Both the position numbers and the translations under genes were made by a program. This document shows, piece by piece, positions 60,887 through 64,000 of a DNA stretch of 64,000 bases. The notes below the pieces were generated by a model, which saw only the letters and a list, made by a program, of their open reading frames with translations, had not been told where the DNA came from and ran no database searches. Source of the stretch: DAOTWC01 sp048499435 (GTDB lineage Bacteria > Chloroflexota > Anaerolineae > Aggregatilineales > Phototrophicaceae); contig JASNZW010000001.1 in NCBI GenBank assembly GCA_048499435.1, positions 434,001 through 498,000 on the forward strand. Direction: 5' to 3'. Position 1 is the stretch's first letter. Every line of letters begins with the position of its first letter.

Positions 60887-61972
60887 TTACAGCAGACGCG
60901 CCTGCCGCCGGTAACGCCACAGCAGATAGAGAAAGAACGGCCCGCCAGCGACGCCGGTAATAACCCCGACAGGCAGCTCCTGGCTGAGCAGCAGCGCGCG
61001 CGCGGCGGCGTCCGCCAGCGTGAGAAAGACGGCCCCGCCGAGCAGGCTGGCGGGCAGCAGCACGCGGTAGTCCGGGCCGATAACCAGGCGCAGCACGTGC
61101 GGCACGACCAGCCCGACGAAGCCGACTGGCCCGACCATGCTCACGGCCACGCTGGTGAGCAGCGCCGTCAGCGCCAGCAGCGCCAGGCGCGTGCGCGGCA
61201 CGTTCGTGCCCAGGCCTTGCGCCGTTTCCTCGCCCAGCAGGAACAGGTTGAGGTCCCGGCTGTAGCGCTGGAGCAGCGCGGCGCACAGCAGGATCGGCGG
61301 CGCGATCACGTAGACATGGCGCCAGCCCATCCCGGCCAGCCCGCCGATCAGCCACTGGAGGATCGTCTGCGTCTGGGCGAAGTCGTCGGACAGCAGCACC
61401 TGGAGCGAGATGAGCGCGCTGAGGAAGGCGTTAAGCGCGATGCCCGCCAGCAGCAGCGACATGACGTTGGCGCGCCCGCCCTCCAGCGCCAGCAGGTACA
61501 CCACCAGCGCGGCGGCCAGGCCGCCGACAAAGGCGAACAGCGGCACCACCCACAGCCCGGCCAGCGCCAGCCCGGTCGTGAACGCCAGCACCGCGCCAAA
61601 CGACCCGCCGGCGCTGACGCCGAGGATGCCGGGGTCCGCCAGCGGATTGCGGAAAATGCCCTGCATGACCGCGCCGGACGCGGCCAGCGCCGCGCCCACC
61701 AGCACCCCGGTGATAATGCGCGGCAACCGCACCTGATGCACGATCGTGACCTGGCTGGCGGGGATGTGCGGGCTGAGGGGCAGCCCCAGCGGGTGCAGCA
61801 GGATGTTGACGATGTCGGCATACGCGATGTTCGCCGAGCCGCTGCCGATCGCGATCACGACAGCGACCAGCAGCAGCGCCGCCAGCGCCAGCGTTATTGA
61901 CAGCAGCCGGCGGCCAGTTGGCTGGCCCGCCAGCAGAAACGGACGTTCGAAGGTCGCGGCAGACGACGCCAT
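60887..61972 (-). CDS. btuC: Cobalamin-type ABC transporter permease (FecCD/BtuC)
   Basis: 361 aa. About ten helices. Signature segments: VRLPRIITGVLVGAALAASGAVMQGIFRNPLADPGILGVSAGGSFGAV (positions about 85-130), LLLAGIALNAFLSALISL, LGTNVPRTRLALLAL and the closing ELPVGVITGVAGGPFFLYLL. Pairs with btuF 50 bases downstream. The usual ATPase btuD is not in this unit. Confidence 0.93.
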   Translation of the reverse strand: MASSAATFERPFLLAGQPTGRRLLSITLALAALLLVAVVIAIGSGSANIAYADIVNILLHPLGLPLSPHIPASQVTIVHQVRLPRIITGVLVGAALAASGAVMQGIFRNPLADPGILGVSAGGSFGAVLAFTTGLALAGLWVVPLFAFVGGLAAALVVYLLALEGGRANVMSLLLAGIALNAFLSALISLQVLLSDDFAQTQTILQWLIGGLAGMGWRHVYVIAPPILLCAALLQRYSRDLNLFLLGEETAQGLGTNVPRTRLALLALTALLTSVAVSMVGPVGFVGLVVPHVLRLVIGPDYRVLLPASLLGGAVFLTLADAAARALLLSQELPVGVITGVAGGPFFLYLLWRYRRQARLL

Positions 61973-62044
61973 CGGCGCGTTATCCTTGCGCTAGGTTTAC
62001 GAACGACAGCGGCCTGCGACACAAGCGGAGAAACTGCGTAATCG

Positions 62045-62079
62045 AAAATGCCCCCTGCGCCTATGGCACAGCGAGGGCA
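62045..62079 (-). terminator. Possible riboswitch expression-platform terminator
   Basis: On the minus strand, TGCCC...(62079-62075) pairs with GGGCA (62053-62049) through a longer imperfect stem and is followed by TTTT (62048-62045). It lies between the cobalamin aptamer and btuC. Confidence 0.45.
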
Positions 62080-62129
62080 CGAATCACCGAAACGCACAAG
62101 TGATCATTCGATGTCCCTAACCTTGTTGC

Positions 62130-62290
62130 CGCGAAGGCCTTGGAACGCAGTCAGGGCGGGCGACCGGGCTTACCCGCCGTGAGGCGGGATTACCGTTGCG
62201 GGACAGCGCCGGACTTCCACCGGCTTCGCCGTTTACGCGCCTGCCATCCGGGACGAGGCGCACTCTGACCGCCACTTCATAGTTTGATGC
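62130..62290 (-). promoter_or_regulatory. Cobalamin (B12) riboswitch
   Basis: The minus-strand sequence has the conserved B12 box and core: AAGCCGGTGGAAGTCCGG, GCTGTCCCGCAACGGTAA, then CGGGTAAGCCCGGTCGCCCG and a preceding GGCGGTCAGAGTGCGCCTCG. This fits the cobalamin aptamer. It stands about 150 bases before btuC, so B12 should repress the transporter. Confidence 0.9.
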
Positions 62291-62708
62291 CGCCCAGTAT
62301 AACCGACTCCGCGGCGGGTGGCAAGTGCTGCCCGCGCCCCGCCGAACCAAACGCTTTACAAGCGGCAAAGACCCGGTGTATGATTCATACTGGCATTGAC
62401 TATGAGGTAAGGCGCATCAAACCCAATGGACGACGGGCCTAGTCACAGTCAGGTTTGTCAACCCCTCCATCTGCCCCGGCGTTAAACCGCTCCGCCCCCC
62501 TTTTCAGGGACGGCAAATGAACGGAGCGCCGGACAGGTGGCGCAGCCGTTCGTTGTTTTAAGAACGCTCTGCTGACATACCGAGACATCCACAACCGCCT
62601 GAGCACCGCTGGAACGCACCTTTCCAGGGTTTCGGCTGTATGACTTTACTCTGGCACGGTGCGGCGCCTGAGCCGTTATGCCTCGTGGCAAGTGAATGAG
62701 GAGGTGTC
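62291..62708. other. Intergenic region between riboswitch and permease gene
   Basis: About 420 bases. GTATGATTCATAC (62378-62390) is a short palindrome that may be an operator. A C-rich stretch (62460-62500) and several small pairings follow (GCGCC...GGCGC near 62525-62545) but none matches a riboswitch class I know. AGGAGG (62699-62704) before the ATG is the ribosome binding site. No gene seen. Confidence 0.4.
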
Positions 62709-64000
62709 ATGACCCTGCGTAACCGCATCTTTCGCTCGCCCACCCGCGAAGGCGCCCTGTTCAGCATCGGCGACGTGGTGGTGCTGCTCGTCGTCGTCGT
62801 GGTGCTGTATCTGGGCGCGCAGCTCGCGCTCGGCACGCCAGAAGTTATTCAAGGCCCCGCGATCAACCTTAACCCGGCGGCGCTGCCGTTCTACGCCCTG
62901 CTGTCAACCGGGCGGATGCTGGCGGCGTATCTGCTGTCGCTGGCTTTTTCGATTTTCTACGGCTACGCCGCCGCCCGCAACAAAAGCGCCGAGCGCTGGC
63001 TGATGCCGCTGCTGGATATTTTGCAGTCCGTGCCGATCTTATCCTTCCTGCCGGTCGTGCTGCTCAGCCTGACGGCCATCCTGCCGCAGCGCGCCGCCGT
63101 CGAGCTGGCGGCCATTATCCTCATCTTCACCAGCCAGGCGTGGAACCTGACCTTCAGCTTCTACCAGTCCATGCGGACAATCCCCACCGAATACCGGGAA
63201 GCGGCGGCGGTGTTCCGCTTCAGCCCCTGGCTGCGCTTCAAGCAGGTTGAGCTTCCGTTCGCCTCGATGGGGCTGATCTGGAACAGCGTGATGTCGTGGG
63301 CCGGCGGCTGGTTCTTCCTGATGGCGGCGGAAATCTTCACGCTCGGCGCGCGCGATTTCCGTCTGCCGGGGCTGGGCGCTTACCTCCAGACCGCCGCTTC
63401 GCAGGGCGACACGCAGGCGCTCGTCATCGGCATCGGCGTGCTGATCTTCATCATCGTCCTGCTGGATCAACTGGTCTGGCAGCCGCTGCTGGCGTGGGCG
63501 GAACGGTTCAAAGTCTCGCAGGTCGCGGACGACAATCCGGTCACCTCGTGGTTTCTGAACAGCCTGCGCCGTTCTGGGCTGGCGCGCGCCGCCCACCGGC
63601 GCGTGTTCGCCAGGTTCAGCCGCTGGCTGGACAAAACCCTGAACCACCCGCCGAAAACCGTCGCCAGCCTGGAAATCGCCGATAGCAGCCAGCGGGGGCC
63701 GCTGGGCTGGGCCGTCCTGCTGCTGGCGGCGCTGGCCATCGGCTACGGCCTCATCCAGGCCGCCGAGCTGCTGCTCACGCTGCCGCCGTCGGCGTGGGGC
63801 GACATCGCCACCGGCACGCTGGCGACGCTGCTGCGGGTCACGGCGGCGGTGGCTATCGCGCTGGCGTGGACGATACCGGTCGGCGTGCTGATCGGCACGA
63901 ACCCGCGCGCCGCCAGCGTCCTGCAGCCGCTGGTGCAGATCGCGGCTTCTATCCCGGCAACGGCGCTGTTCCCGGTGCTGCTGCTGGGTCTGCTGAACGT
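62709..64000 (+). CDS. Two-domain ABC transporter permease (NitT/TauT-like), 3' end cut
   Basis: ATG 62709; open to the window edge (430 codons). First half: SIGDVVVLLVVVVVLYLGAQLAL, then an EAA-type loop in YQSMRTIPTEYREAAAVFRFSPWLRFKQVELPFASMGLI (about 155-185). A second permease domain starts near residue 330 (GPLGWAVLLLAALAIGYG...TLATLLRVTAAVAIALAWTIPVGVLIG). This duplicated layout is that of fused NitT/TauT-type permeases (COG4986). Substrate unknown. Likely heads an operon continuing to the right. Confidence 0.85.
   Translation, partial: MTLRNRIFRSPTREGALFSIGDVVVLLVVVVVLYLGAQLALGTPEVIQGPAINLNPAALPFYALLSTGRMLAAYLLSLAFSIFYGYAAARNKSAERWLMPLLDILQSVPILSFLPVVLLSLTAILPQRAAVELAAIILIFTSQAWNLTFSFYQSMRTIPTEYREAAAVFRFSPWLRFKQVELPFASMGLIWNSVMSWAGGWFFLMAAEIFTLGARDFRLPGLGAYLQTAASQGDTQALVIGIGVLIFIIVLLDQLVWQPLLAWAERFKVSQVADDNPVTSWFLNSLRRSGLARAAHRRVFARFSRWLDKTLNHPPKTVASLEIADSSQRGPLGWAVLLLAALAIGYGLIQAAELLLTLPPSAWGDIATGTLATLLRVTAAVAIALAWTIPVGVLIGTNPRAASVLQPLVQIAASIPATALFPVLLLGLLN

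Noticed and set aside
60827..61900. 357-codon plus-strand open frame
   Set aside because: Antisense to btuC; rich in Gln/Arg/Ala, no domain.
62291..62708. A second riboswitch before the ABC permease
   Set aside because: I could not match the region to a known aptamer; only a short palindrome and weak pairings are visible.

Overview
The window looks like a bacterial chromosome carrying a decayed plasmid- or ICE-like island. The GC-rich right third, long intergenic-free operons, a cobalamin riboswitch, a CUT1 sugar ABC operon with ROK regulators, a DUF4127 protein and a secreted SH3-like protein of a type I associate with Anaerolineae make Chloroflexota (Anaerolineae-like) my best guess. This rests on family recall, not on a marker gene; no rRNA or tRNA gene was recognised.

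Layout. (1) 1-5.4 kb: a very large MrfA/YprA-type helicase (3' end cut) and a sigma-70-like protein behind a leader with competing hairpins. (2) 5.9-13.5 kb: an AT-richer cassette of a lid-less Hsp70, two large J-like proteins without HPD motifs (one with a membrane anchor, one with a PQQ-type propeller), and a convergent pair of genes sharing a Gly/Asn/Ala repeat motif. (3) 13.8-26 kb: mobile-element backbone on the minus strand (ParM-like actin, ParR-like adaptor, HU-like protein, RHH protein, HUH relaxase-like protein, primase-helicase), with a hairpin-dense candidate oriT in the middle, and on the plus strand a VirB4-like remnant, plasmid-type topoisomerase I and tandem acidic proteins of unknown function. 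(4) 26-31 kb: an IS481-family element and an IS3-family element; the IS3 copy splits an NB-ARC/STAND gene. (5) 31-38 kb: a second mobilisation module (HU-like, VirD4/TraG coupling protein, small membrane protein, second relaxase-like protein, second RHH), then structured repeats and ssb. (6) 38.8-40 kb: a second, inverted, identical-length IS3 copy flanked by truncated genes. (7) 40-48 kb: a chimeric TolB-propeller/PKD/malectin-like protein, a DnaG-like primase, a DUF3987-type protein and ParA/ParB. (8) 48.3-64 kb: chromosomal-looking genes: CopC-CopD fusion, a TIR-like membrane protein, split sugar-responsive regulators, a sugar ABC transporter, ROK kinase, DUF4127, a B12-regulated BtuF/BtuC pair and a two-domain ABC permease running off the end.

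How it fits together. The island holds two homologous relaxase/RHH/HU sets, two unrelated partition systems (ParM/ParR-like and ParA/ParB), replication proteins (two primases, SSB, topoisomerase) and a coupling protein, but no intact transfer pilus genes and no integrase in view, so it reads as a mobilisable or degenerate element. The most unusual signals are the divergent relaxase pair and a structured DNA/RNA element beside each set: a hairpin followed by a second hairpin with a YGCGAG loop, found three times with changed stems but preserved pairing.
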